From Geotrypetes seraphini (taxonomy: Eukaryota > Chordata > Amphibia > Gymnophiona > Dermophiidae): a DNA stretch of 64,000 nucleotides. Shown one piece after another: positions 11,561-22,925 of this stretch (position 1 is the first letter of the stretch; each line of letters starts with the position of its first letter). Both the position numbers and the translations under genes were made by a program. The notes beneath the pieces are model-generated. The model saw nothing but the letters and a program-made list of their open reading frames with translations, did not search any database and had not been told where the DNA came from. Where the stretch lies: NCBI RefSeq assembly GCF_902459505.1, contig NC_047096.1:1-64000 (forward strand), written 5' to 3'.

Positions 11561-11708
11561 CTTTTATTGGTTATACACTAAAAAAAAGGAAAACAGACTT
11601 TCTGCTGAGTCTGGTTCTGGTGTATTCTGCATGGATGCTTCCAGAGCTGCAGTCCGGCATCAACTGCTTCAAGACTTCCTCCTCTAATTCTAGCCACTGC
11701 AAGAAAAC
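11545..11708 (-). other. Candidate terminal exon of a minus-strand transcript
   Basis: Two tandem acceptors are visible on the minus strand: TTTGTAG ending the intron before 11708 and TTTTCTTGCAG before 11696. From the second, a frame opens WLELEEEVLKQLMPDCSSGS and continues about 42 codons to a TAA that touches the AATAAA signal. This frame is in phase with the 21-nt module upstream (EPTEASQ). I do not recognise the peptide. It could be a non-coding terminal exon with a chance frame; splice sites and poly(A) signal are seen, function is not known. Confidence 0.4.
11563..11568 (-). terminator. Candidate polyadenylation signal AATAAA (minus strand)
   Basis: Reads CCAATAAAAGTTTGCCTC on the minus strand and is followed 25-30 bases later by a T-rich stretch, as expected of a cleavage site. 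It lies directly after the stop codon of the open frame in the candidate terminal exon. Confidence 0.5.
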
Positions 11709-11786
11709 CTACAAACAGAGAAGTTCCTTTAACTTTGTTTTCCTGTGTGCACACGATACATTTCATTTTATTCAAATGACATTTAC

Positions 11787-11807
11787 CTGAGAAGCTTCAG
11801 TAGGTTC
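11787..11807 (-). other. Candidate 21-nt microexon
   Basis: On the minus strand, TTTTCTGTGCAG precedes and GTAAAT follows a 21-nt segment, GAACCTACTGAAGCTTCTCA plus a final G. It is seven codons in phase 0 (EPTEASQ) and joins in frame to the open frame of the candidate terminal exon. Single copy. Confidence 0.4.
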
Positions 11808-11884
11808 CTGCACAGAAAACAATTAAAATTAACAAAGACAATACAAAAGAGAGTGAAGACAAAGGTCAAAGGAAACTGAAAATG

Positions 11885-12290
11885 CTTACCCGAAATACTC
11901 CCGCATGCTGCTTATCTGCAAGACAAAAAGACAGTGTCAGCGTTATAGAATTTAGAACTACGTTCAATTAAAGAAAGACATAAAAAGTTGAGCAGAGATA
12001 AAATGAAAGAGGGATGCTTACCTGCAATACTCCCGCATGCTGCTTATCTGCAAGACAAAAAGACAGTGTCAGCATTATAGAATTTAGAACTACATTCAAT
12101 TAAAGAAAGACATAAAAAGTTGAGCAGAGATAAAATGAGAGGGATGCTTACCCGCAATACTCCCGCATGCTTATCTGTAAGACAAAAAGATGGTGTCAGC
12201 GTTTTAGAATTACATTCAATAAAAAAGTATAAAATGTTAAAATGACTACCTTATGTTATTTAAAAAGGCAATAGCTAGAAACAAAGAAAT
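11885..12290. repeat. Three tandem ~130-bp units
   Basis: Units start near 11884, 12014 and 12144 (periods 131 and 130). Each contains one 23-26-nt exon-like core plus an A-rich stretch that would be intron on the minus strand. The third unit is the most diverged. Confidence 0.9.
11890..12174 (-). other. Three candidate microexons (26, 26 and 23 nt) in tandem
   Basis: Cores at 11890-11915, 12022-12047 and 12152-12174. On the minus strand each is preceded by a pyrimidine tract and CAG (TTTTTGTCTTGCAG; TACAG in the third) and followed by GTAAGC. The core begins ATAAGCAGCATGCGGGAGTA; the third copy lacks three bases. Read in the phase that fits the downstream exons it gives KQHAGVLQ or KQHAGVFR. 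Conservation of both splice edges in all three copies is the main evidence. 26 is not a multiple of three, so more than one copy in a transcript would shift the frame. Confidence 0.4.
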
Positions 12291-12759
12291 AAGGCGTACC
12301 TTTTTTATTGGACTTGCTCGCTCTAACTCGCTCAATAAAAAAGGTTCTGCATTATTTCATACATAAATTTATAACAGAATGCAAACCGTCCTCCAAAAAA
12401 AATCCAACAAATCAGCATTGGGAAGCAAAGGAGACTATGGACTCTGAACAATTGCCTTTTAAGTAGTTTCCTAAATTTGCCTCTTGTGTCCTAAACCCGC
12501 CCCAGCTTTAAATTTTATATTTTTGACTATCTGCAAAACTTCAAGACATAACAAAATATAAATTATGCAAAGGCTCTATCGCAGACATATTGTATTAGAG
12601 AAGTGTGGTGAAAGGCAAACTTTGGAAAACATTTTGTAGTTGCCTTTGCTTCCTATTGCTGATCATCCCCAAGGATTTCCCTTCTGTTTTATAAATTTAT
12701 GTCAACCAGAGAAAACCCTCTTAAATTGTATAGCCAATAGAAACTTAGTCAAAGTACTG

Positions 12760-14759
12760 CTAGAATTGGCTAAACCCCATTTTAAACCTGAGATGAGTCT
12801 GAAAATATAATATTTGCTGAGAAGACACCGGAGTAGAGATCAAAGACATCAGTATGAGCCCACCATAAATCGTGGAAACTTCTGCCTCAGGTCTAAATGA
12901 GAATTGCCTCATACATCATAGTCTATGATCGTCTCCCGTGAACAAAATAGTTATATTTCCAAGTGAGAAAATACAGGCTTAACACTCAGGAAGGAGGTAA
13001 AGACATCAAATACCCCTTCAAAGACTAAACCAACACAACTACAATAAGTAATAATAAATAAGGAAACTATGTGAATGGCAATCAGTGATTTACACATGCG
13101 AGATTCTAAATATTAAATTTTAACAATACATACATAGACATTGACATTAATAAATAAATACATATTATCCAATAAAATTAGTGCAAAATATCTAATAAAT
13201 AATTCACTGAATAAATATGAAATCTTATACAAATATATAAAAGCAATGTATGAAAGAATTGTGTAAATATAAGAAAGGACCCTGAACTTAATTACTATAA
13301 AGAGATTATATACTCATGAAAAGTGCCTGTGCAAAAGTTCCTGTCTAAGATAGCAGCCAATTCTAATTAAAAACCTTAAACATCCACTAAAAGTAAAGTG
13401 CAACTGCTAAAGTGCAAATGCTGAAACACTAAAGTACAAGTAATACCACTCATAACAGGATTGCAACAGCTACTAAAGCACCAACACTGCAAAATATTAC
13501 TGGGGTCCCAAACCATTACTAACCCCCAAACACATACACACACTACACCACTCAAACCATATACATATCGCCACTCGACAGAGCTCTGTTTCGCGTCTTC
13601 ATCAGGAGCGGGATACAAATAAATTGATGACCCAGTGGAAAGACAACAAATTTCTCAGGAAATCTGTCAAGTCATGAAAAAATAAATTGATGCAAGTCAT
13701 AAAAAATAAATTGATGACCCAATGGAAAGACCGACAACAAGTTTCTCAGGAAATCGGTCAAAAGTCATGAAAAAATGAAAATGAATGGTGTGTATGAATC
13801 AAACGCTAGCGTTGTTTGATTCGTACACGCCGTTCATTTTCATTTTTTCATGACTTTTGACTGATTTCCTGAGAAATTTGTTGTCGGTCTTTCCACTGGG
13901 TCATCAATTTATTTGTATCCCACTCCTGATGAAGACGTGAAACGGAGTTCTGTCGAGTGGCGATATGTATATGGTTTGAGTGGTGTAGTGTGTGTATGTA
14001 TGTGTTTGGGGGTTAGTAATGGTTTGGGACCCCGGTAATATTTTGCAGTGTTGGTGCTTTAGTAGCTGTTGCAGTCCTGTTATGAGTGGTATTACTTGTA
14101 CTTTAGTGTTTCAGCATTTGCACTTTACTTTTAGTGGATGTTTAAGGTTTTTAATTAGAATTGGCTGCTATCTTAGACAGGAACTTTTCATGAGTATATA
14201 ATCTCTTTATAGTAATTAAGTTCAGGGTCCTTTCTTATATTTGCACAATTCTTTCATACATTGCTTTTATATATTTGTATACGATTTCATATTTATTCAG
14301 TGAGAATTATTTATTAGATATTTTGCACTAATTTTATTGGATAATATGTATTTATTAACGTCAATGTCTATGTATGTATTGTTAAAATTTAATATTTAGA
14401 ATCTTGCATGTGTAAATCACCGATTGCTATTCACATACTTTCCTTATTTATTATTACTTATTGTAGTTATTGTGTTGGTTTAGTCTTTGAAGGGGTATTT
14501 GTTTGTGGTGTCTTTAACTCCCCCTTCTTCCTGAGTGTTAAGCCTGTATTTTCTCACTTGGAAATATAACTATTTTGTTCACAGGAGACGATCATAGACT
14601 GATGTATGAGGCAATTCTCATTTAGACCCGAGCCAGAGGTTTCCACGATTTATGGCGGGCTCATACTGATGTCTTTGATCTCTACCCTGGTGTCTTCTCA
14701 GCAAATATTATATTTTCAGACTTTCATCTCAGGTTTAAAGGGGGTTTAGCCAATTCTAG
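12760..14759. repeat. 2,000-bp near-perfect palindrome (foldback element)
   Basis: Starts CTAGAATTGGCTAAACCCC at 12760 and ends with its complement GGGGTTTAGCCAATTCTAG at 14759. The dyad centre is AACGCTAGCGTT near 13807, so there is essentially no spacer. The left arm is longer because a ~70-100-bp piece near 13620-13740 is duplicated. Compared stretches of the arms differ at only a few per cent of bases. It interrupts a P1 left arm. No transposase frame is visible. Confidence 0.9.
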
Positions 14760-16493
14760 TTATAAATTTATGTAACATTATGTAAACCATTTAGGTTTTT
14801 ATTGCTATAGAAATTTAATCTAACAGATAGTTAAACTCAGTCTTTAAATAAATAGATAAGAGGAACTAAGATAACACCTTTTTTACTGAGCGAGTTAGTA
14901 AGTTAGTGATCGAGCGAGCCCAATAAAAAAGGTTTTGCCTTATTTCCTTGTTTGTTTATCTACTGCCTATTTAAAGACCGATTTTAAAAATGTCTATAGC
15001 GATTAAAACCTAAATAGTTTACATGTTACATACATAAGTTTATAAAACAGATGCAAACCATCTTCAGAAAAAAGATAATAGCCAAAAGAGGCTTGTAAAA
15101 ACTAGACGATTGCATTTAAAGTAGATTCCTACCACATTTCTGTAATACGATCGTATTTCACAGAAAGCCTCGTGCAGATACAGCCAAAATATAAAGATTA
15201 GCTGCAGTGGATCTGCACAAGGATTCAATACATAAAAAATGTATGTGTTGGGCGAAGGCTCTCATATTACAGAATTGTGGCGATAAAGGCAAAATTTACC
15301 CCCTATTTTACAAAATTACAACTGCAGTTTTGTAAAAAAAGAGTCCTTAGGAACATACTTAAAATGCAATAAAATATGGCTAGAAGCTAACTTGGCTTCA
15401 AATCGAGTCAACGGGTATAATTCCATTAAAGTCAGTCTTCTTTAAACAGACCATATAGAAATAAAGGAAATAAGGCAACCCCTTTTTTACTGGACTCGCT
15501 CACTCACTTTACTCACTTACTTGCTCAATAAAAAAGGTCTTGCGTTATTGCCTTCATTTCTATCTATTGCCTATTTAAGGAAGACTGACTTTCATGGAAA
15601 TATACCTGTTGACTTGATTTAAAGCCAAGCTAACTTCTAACCATGTATTTTAGAAATTTCTATAGCGGTGAAAACCTAAACAGTTTAAACTAAACAGAAC
15701 CAAACGATCCTCTGGAAAATCAGCACTACCCAAAAAAGGTTTGTACAAACAATGATGAACAAGTTCCCGAAACAGCAGACAAAAAAGAAACTAAACAATT
15801 GCGTTTAAGTGGACTCCTACCTCATTTCTGTAATACGATAGGTAACTAAGAAAGCCTCTACCCGATTTATACATCTCTAATGTACTGAAGCCTTATGCGG
15901 ATCTCAAAAATTTTTTAAAAAATACCCCGACTTAAAGCTAGGATGGATCTACATGAGGCTTCGGTATATAAAATGTATAAATGGGCAGGGGCTCTCGCTC
16001 ACGTTATCGTATTACAGAAATGTGGTGAAAAGGCAAAATTTAAGCAAATTGAAGAAATGACTTAAAGGCAATTGTTAGCAGTTTTTCATCGCTATGGAAA
16101 TTTAACACAAGTATATGGCTATAATCTAGCTTGGCTTTAAAATCGACTCAACAGGTATAGTTCCATTACAATCAATCTTCTTTAATTAGGCAATAGATGG
16201 AAATAAAGGAAATAAGGCAACCCCTTTTTTACTGGACTCGCTCACTCACTTTACTCACTTACTCACTCAATAAAAAAGGTCTTGCGTTATTTCCTTCATT
16301 TCTATCCATCGCCTATTTAAAGAAGACTGATTTTAATGGAACTATACCTCTATCCTATAGCCATATACTTTAATAAAATTTCCATAGTAATGAAAACCTC
16401 AATGATTTACATAATACATACATAAATTTATAAAAAAACAAAAATGAGCAATAAGACAGTAGCCAAGAGGCTTGTACAAACAATAGTGAAAAT

Positions 16494-16662
16494 CAGGAGT
16501 GTCCAACCTTTAAGCTTCCCTGGGCCGCATTGGACGAAAAAAGTTTCTGGGGCCGTGCAAATGCTGCAGCGAGATGGAAGAGTGATGGTAAACACCAGGG
16601 GGGGTGGGAGTGGAGGAAAACACTGCGTCGCCCTCAACCGGGGCCGCAGGTTGGACACCCTG
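16494..16662. mobile_element. hAT-like MITE
   Basis: Terminal inverted repeats CAGGAGTGTCCAACC at the left and GGTTGGACACCCTG at the right, the CAGNGGTGTCC style of hAT ends. GC-rich body of about 170 bp inside the P1/P2 array. Flanking 8-mers are not clearly duplicated. Confidence 0.6.
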
Positions 16663-16943
16663 GTCAGTAGTATCATGAAGCGACAATATCTAGAAAAAGG
16701 CCAACTATGAACAATTGCGTTTTAAGTAGCTTCCTCAATTTGCCTTTCACCGCATTTCTAAGAGAGCCTCTGCCCGGTTAATATATTTATGTACTGAAGT
16801 CTTGTGCGGATCCACCCCAGCTTTAAGTTTATTTATATTTTTGGGCTCTATCTGCACGAGACTTCGGTACATAACAAAAATGTATAAATGAGACAGAGGT
16901 TCTCTTGCTGAAATATATTACAGAAATGTGGTGAAGGCGGCAA

Positions 16944-17090
16944 ATTGCGATAACGGTTTCTAGCGTGGGTGAGCTGTGCCGAATGGCCTGCGCTGCTCCC
17001 GACACTCATACAAACTCAATGAGCGTCGGGAGCGGCTCAGGCTGTTTGGTGCGGCTCCTTGAGCTAAAAACTGCTATCGTGGTTTTGTAA
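16944..17090. mobile_element. Palindromic MITE
   Basis: A near-complete palindrome: left arm with GCGATAACGGTTTCTAGC and right arm with TAAAAACTGCTATCGTGG. The inner sequence (CTCCCGACACTCATAC / AATGAGCGTCGGGAG) matches the element at 41134-41293, so the family has at least two copies here. Confidence 0.7.
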
Positions 17091-18483
17091 CAGGAGACCT
17101 TCGGAAACTACTTAAAATGCAATAAAATATAAGACTAGAGGCTAGCTTGGCTCTAAATTGAGTCAACAGGTATATTTCCATTAAAATTAATCTTCTTTAA
17201 ATAGGCGATAGAAATAAAGGAAATAAGACAACCCCTTTTTTACTGGACTCACTCACTCACTTTACTCACTTACTCGCTCAATAAAAAAAGTTTTGCGTTA
17301 TTTCCTTTATTTCCATCTATTGCCCATTTAAAGACTTTAATAGAAATATACATGTTGACTCGATTTAAAGCCAAGCTAGCTTCTAGCCATATATTTTTAA
17401 AATTTCTATACTCATTAAAATCTAAACAATTTACATATTATACATCAATTTATAAAAAACAGAACCAAACAAACCTACAATTGATCCTAAAAAAACAACC
17501 AGCAGTAGGAAAATAAGGCTTGTACAAATTATTAAAAAAATTCCCAAAGGTCAATAGTCAAGAAGCATCAATATCTAGAAAAAGGCAACTATAAACAATT
17601 GCATCTTAAGTTGTTTCCTACCGCATTAGTGTAATATGATATGTGAGCGACACAGCTTCTGCCCGATTTTTACTTCTCTTGTGTACTGAAACCTCATGCA
17701 GATAACTCAAAAATATTGAACCAAAAAAAACCACAAAAAAAAACCTTAAAGCTGGGATGGATCTGCACAAGACATTGGTACATAAGAGACATATAAATCA
17801 CATATTACAGAAATGTGGGTGAAAAGAAATTGAGGAAACTACTTAAAGGCCTTTTTGACCTTTGAGAATTTTCATCATTCTTTGTACAAGCCGCTTTGGA
17901 CTAGTGTCTTCCTATTGCTGATTTTCCTGATGATTGTCTATTTACTTCTATTCTGTAAATGTAAGTAACATTATTATGTAAACTGTCTAAATTCTCATCA
18001 CTATAGAAAGTTTTAAAATATACAGCTAGAAATTAGCGTCGCTTTAAATCGAGTCCATGGGTATAGTTCCATTGAAGTCGGTCTGCTTAAAATAAGCAAT
18101 AGATAGAAAAAAACCAATAAAGGAAATAAGATAATCACTTATTTTATTGAGCAAATTAGTGAGTAAGTGAGTGAGCGAGTCCAATAAAAAAAGGTATTAA
18201 CTTTTCCTTTATTTTTTTAATTATATCTATTGCCTGTTTAAAGAACACCGACTTCAATGGAACTATACCTCTTGACGCGATTTAAAGCGAAGCAGACTTC
18301 TAGCTGCATATTTTAAATGTTTCTATAGCGATGAAAACCTAAACGGTTTACTTTAATAATGTTACTTACAATTATAAAACAGAATCAAACAAACAATCCT
18401 CAGGAAAATAAGCAAGAGTGAGACAATAGCCTCGTACAAATGATTGTGTAATTCAGCCAAGAGCTGAAGCAAAAAATAAAGTT

Positions 18484-18596
18484 TCACTTAGCTTTTGGGT
18501 TGTCAACAGGAACCGATGTAAGCCGTGTAAGATTTTTCCAGGAATCCAGAAATAAAGGACATCTCATTTCTATACCGTTCAAGTGATAGAGGTGCG
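18484..18596 (-). other. Exon-like module, copy A (113 nt)
   Basis: On the minus strand a strong acceptor (CTGTTTTTTTTTTTCACAG) precedes the module. It is homologous to copies B and C but has two single-base length changes relative to copy B, so the B reading frame is broken. It ends at the same TAAGTGA. Lies between P1 at 18.16 kb and P2 at 18.9 kb. Confidence 0.4.
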
Positions 18597-19646
18597 CTGT
18601 GAAAAAAAAAAACAGAACCAGTGTCAAACTCATTGGAAAATTTAAATTATATACAGAAGCAAAAAAAAAAACAAAAAAAAAACAGTACATCCTTAAAGTA
18701 TCAGTACTAGGAAGATAGCCATAAAATGCTTGTACAATTATGAAAAAATTCCCAAGACTTAAAAGTAAAAAATCATCAATATCTAGAACAAACAATTGCT
18801 TTTAAGTTCTTTCCTACTGCATTTCTGTAATATCATGTGAGCGAGAGAACCTGTCCGATTCATAAATTTCTTATGTCCTAAACCCTCATACAAATAGAGC
18901 TCAAAAATTTAAAAAACAAAAACTTAAAGCTGGGATGGATCAGCACAAGGCTTTGGTACATAAGATATGTATAAATCACATATTACAGAAAATGTGGTTA
19001 AAGGGAAATTGAGGAAACTACTTAAAGGCCTTTGACCTTTGGGAACTTTATCATTCTTTATATAAGCCGCTTTGCGCTATTGTCTTCCTATTGCGGATTT
19101 TCTTTGTCTGCTTCCATTTTATAAATGTAACTAATGTTATGTATACGGTTTGAGTTTTCATCGCTATAAAAAGTTTTAAAATATACAGCTAGAAGTTAGC
19201 GTCGCCTTAAATCGAATCAACGGGTATAGTTCCATTGAAGTCGATCTGCTTAAAATAAGCAATAGATAGGAAAAAACCAATAAAGGAAATAAGATAATCA
19301 CTTATTTTATTGAGCAAATTAGTGAGAAGTGAGTGAGCAAGTCCAATAAAAAAAGGTATTAACTTTTCCTTTATTTTTTTAATTATATCTATTGCCTGTT
19401 TAAAGAACACCGACTTCAATGGAACTATACCTGTTGACGCGATTTAAAGCGAAGCCGACTGCTAGCTGTATATTTTAGACGTTTCTATAGCGATGAAAAC
19501 CTAAACGGTTTACTTAATGTTACTTACAATTATAAAACAGAAGCAAATAAACAATCCTCAGGAAAATGAGCGAGACAATAGCCCAAAGTGGCTCGTACAA
19601 ACGATTGTGTAATTCGGCCAAGAGCCGAAAGAAAAAAAATAAAGTT

Positions 19647-19765
19647 TCACTTAACTTTTGGGTTGTCGACAGGAACCAATGTAAGCTGTGTTTTGAAGAT
19701 CTTTTGCCAGGAATCCAGAAGTAAGGACAGCTCATTTCTATACCGTTCAAGTGATAAGAGCTGCG
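19647..19765 (-). other. Exon-like module, copy B (119 nt), open frame
   Basis: Acceptor TGGTTTTTTTTTTCACAG on the minus strand is followed by two bases and then 38 open codons to a TGA. The peptide starts QLLSLERYRNELSLLLDSWQ and ends TLVPVDNPKVK; it looks like an amphipathic helix. This is the only copy with an intact frame. A weak donor GTGAAA overlaps the stop, so it could be a terminal or an internal exon. I do not recognise the protein family. Confidence 0.45.
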
Positions 19766-20755
19766 CTGTGAAAAAAAAAAACCAGAACTGGTGTCAAACT
19801 CATTGGAAAATTTAAATTATATAAGTTACATACAGAAGCAAAAAACTGAATTGATCCTTAAAAAAATCAGTACTAGGAAGAAAGCCATGAAATGCTTGTA
19901 CAATTATGAAAAAATTCCCAAGGCTTAGCAGTCAAAAAACATCAATATCTAGAAAAAACTACAACCAATTCCGTTTAAGTTCTTTCCTACTGCATTTCTG
20001 TAATATCATGTGAGCGAGAGCACCTCTGTCCGATTCATAAATTTCTTATGTCCTAAACCCTCATACAAATAGAGCTCAAAAATTTAAAAAATAAAAACTT
20101 AAAGCTGGGATGGATCTGCACAAGGCTTTGGTACATAAGATATGTATAAATCACATATTACAGAAAATGTGGTTAAAGGGAAATTGAGGAAACTACTTAA
20201 AGGCCTTTGACCTTTGGGAACTTTATCATTCTTTATATAAGCCGCTTTGCGCTATTGTCTTCCTATTGCTGATTTTCTTTGTCTGCTTCTATTTTATAAA
20301 TGTAACTAATGTTATTATGTATACGGTTTGAGTTTTCATCGCTATAAAAAGTTTTAAAATATACAGCTAGAAGTTAGCGTCGCCTTAAATCGAATTGACG
20401 GGTATAGTTCCATTGAAGTCGATCTGCTTAAAATAAGCAATAGATAGAAAAAAACCAATAAAGGAAATAAGATAATCACTTATTTTACTGAGCGAATTAG
20501 TGAGTAAGTGAGTGAGCAAGTCCAATAAAAAAAGGTATTAACTTTTCCTTTATTTTTTTAATTATATCTATTGCCTGTTTAAAGAACACCGACTTCAATG
20601 GAACTATACCTGTTGACGCGATTTAAAGCGAAGCCGACTGCTAGCTGTATATTTTAAACGTTTCTATAGCGATGAAAACCTAAATGGTTTACATAATAAT
20701 GTTACTTGCATTTAAAAGACAGAATCAAACAATTCTCATAAAAAAATAATAAGTT

Positions 20756-20868
20756 TCACTTAACTTTTGCATTGTCGACGGGTACATCACTCAAGTTTCA
20801 CAGATCTTTTTCCAGGAATCCAAAAAGTGAAGACAGGTCATTTGTATAATATTCAAGTGATAGGTGCA
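20756..20868 (-). other. Exon-like module, copy C (113 nt)
   Basis: Acceptor TTTGGTTTTTTTCACAG on the minus strand, then sequence homologous to copies A and B (start of frame LSLEYYTNDLSSLF). The frame ends early at a stop after an internal length change. Most diverged of the three. Confidence 0.4.
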
Positions 20869-20869
20869 C

Positions 20870-21280
20870 TGTGAAAAAAACCAAATTGGCGTCAAACTCA
20901 TTGGAAAATTAAAATAAAGAAATTCATAGTAAAGATTCAAAATGAATTAAGGACAGGGGAATACCTATCATATGCAACCTTCACACAATGAAACAGTCAT
21001 TCCTGCACTGCTCTTTCCTTTTTATAATGGACCAAAAAAGCAAACAGATTTAAAATGAAGAATCAGAAAAGGACTGACAGCCTTGGGAGGTGACACATCA
21101 CCGAACCTCATATTCCCTCGCTCCATTTCACTACCTAGTGAATATTCCCACCCTAGAGGGCCTAGAATTTGCCACAAGCACAAAGTCATCCTCATCCTAC
21201 TCTACAGAACCCCCCTGCTCCTGAGCAGAAGCCCTAGAATCCCTACTCAAATTCCATCAGCGAGCTATCCATCTCCCACA
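20870..21280. other. Spacer between palindrome array and CR1 fragment
   Basis: No homology recognised. The short open frame at 21083-21289 shows no conserved motif. Confidence 0.5.
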
Positions 21281-21282
21281 AA

Positions 21283-22206
21283 CTTGTGACCATCCCAGGA
21301 CATCTCCAAAGGGATCTTACGACATTGGAAGAATGGGCGAAAAAGTGGCAAATGAGCTTCAATGTAGGGAAATGCAAGGTCATGCATATAGGGAGAAGGA
21401 ACCCGATGTTCACTTACAAAATGGGGGGATCAATGCTAGGGGTCAGTAACCTTGAAAGAGACCTGGGAGTGATGGTAGACACAACACTGAAGGCGTCGGC
21501 ACAATGCGCCACAGCCTCGAGGAAAGCAAATCAAATGTTAGGTATCATTAAGGGTATCTCGACCAGAACGAAGGAAGTCGTCCTGCCACTGTACCGGGCT
21601 ATGGTGTGCCCGCACCTGGAATACTGTGTACAGTACCTCAAAAAGGACATGGCAATGCTTGAGGGAGTCCAGAGAAGAGCAACTAAACTGATTAAGGGTA
21701 TGGAGAACCTTACATACACTGACAGACTGAAGAAGCTGGGGTTGTTCTCCCTGGAAAAGCGGAGACTCAGAGGAGATATGATAGAGACCTTCAAGATCCT
21801 GAGGGGCATCGAAAAGGTTGACAAGGATAGATTTTTCAATTTGAAAGAAACCACAAGAACAAGGGGTCACTCGATGAAATTGAAGGGGGACAGGTTTAAA
21901 ACAAACGCAAGGAAATTCTTCTTCACACAGAGGGTGGTGGACACATGGAACACCCTTCCGGAGGCCGTAATAAGAAATAGCACAGTCCAGGGTTTCAAGG
22001 ATGACCTGGATAGGTTCCTGGAGGACAAAGGGATTGAAGGGTACAGATAAGAGCAGTGGAAAGTTTAGAGATAAGTGTTGAGGTAGGCATAAAATTAGTC
22101 AAGGACCGCAGATCAGGCAATATGCCTGATGGGCCACCGCGTGAGCGGACCGCCGGGCTAGATGGACCTCTGGTCTGCCCCGGCGGAGGCGACTACTTAT
22201 GTACTT
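21283..22206 (+). mobile_element. CR1 LINE, 3' fragment
   Basis: A 254-codon frame (21286-22050) matches the C-terminal half of CR1 reverse transcriptase: [76 protein letters not shown] and ARKFFFTQRVVDTWNTLPEA. A few residues after EYCVQ (usually FWRPH) are missing. A GC-rich 3' UTR with GGGCTAGATGGACCTCTGGT follows and ends near 22206. The RT catalytic motifs are absent, so the copy is strongly 5'-truncated. Confidence 0.9.
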
Positions 22207-22925
22207 CAACTAAAATTCCAACTGCAAATCAACCCCCATCGCCTCCCTTAAACTCGCCTTCCTTTCTGCACTAGCTTCTCCATTCTTAACCTTTACTTAA
22301 GTCACTGTAAAATCTTTTGACTGTCTAACTGTATCCCACTGTGAATGTTTGCTTCTAACCCATTCAGAGCTACTAGGAGGAGGGGATAACAAACAAATTA
22401 AATATTTGCCACTTCCCTCCTTACCTTTACATTTCTGCCAAAGCCAGACATGCATCCTCTTGTCAGAAATCCACAAAGGTCAAACAGAAAACACCTCGTC
22501 TTCCTGCGTAAGACCTAGGCAGAATACATACATGAAGTTAAGAAACCATGGAATCCATACCCTAACAAAAAGAAGAAACACCATATTCCAATATGGCAGT
22601 GCAGCCAACCGCAAGTCTTAGACAGGATGTATGCCCAAATTATTTGCTCAAATGTCAACTCTTCTATAACCATTAATTCCAGGCATAATGAGATTACAAA
22701 TTTAAGGCTACAATTTCATGATCTACAACTCAGGTTGATAAAGTACCGCCTCATTTTGAGAGGGGGAGAGATCAGAATAAGCGGATTGTGGCCTCTAGAA
22801 CTCCCCTACCTCCTCTTCTACACAATCTGGACGCAGTCCAATTACATTAGTGGGAAGAAATTTTATGATCGCTTGCGACACAGCTGTTTAGGACTTTAGA
22901 GTAGACCACCACAAAGTGAACACAC
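22207..22925. other. Unassigned region with a LINE/SINE-like 3' tail
   Basis: Around 22330-22400 is a stretch like other repeat tails in the window (TGAATGTTTGCTTCTAACCC). The rest, including open frames at 22349-22621 and 22627-22899, has no recognisable motif. Confidence 0.4.

Larger units (their letters stand above)
12280..20760. repeat. Alternating array of two palindrome families (P1 and P2)
   Basis: P1 is a palindrome with arms of 150-300 bp around a ~45-bp loop rich in GAGT/ACTC. Loops lie near 12.32, 14.90, 15.51, 16.25, 17.26, 18.16, 19.33 and 20.50 kb. P2 is a second palindrome around a GGATCTGCAC / GTGCAGATCC pair, centred near 12.54, 15.20, 15.93, 16.83, 17.73, 18.91 and 20.08 kb. 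They alternate strictly; the last three units are about 1.1-1.17 kb long and also carry the ~115-nt exon-like module. The P1 loop is in one orientation in four copies (12.3, 15.5, 16.2, 17.3 kb) and flipped in the other four. No long protein frame is present. Confidence 0.85.

Noticed and set aside
13376-14201. Matching open frames in both arms of the 2-kb palindrome
   Set aside because: They are mirror copies of the same short sequence, with no known protein motif.
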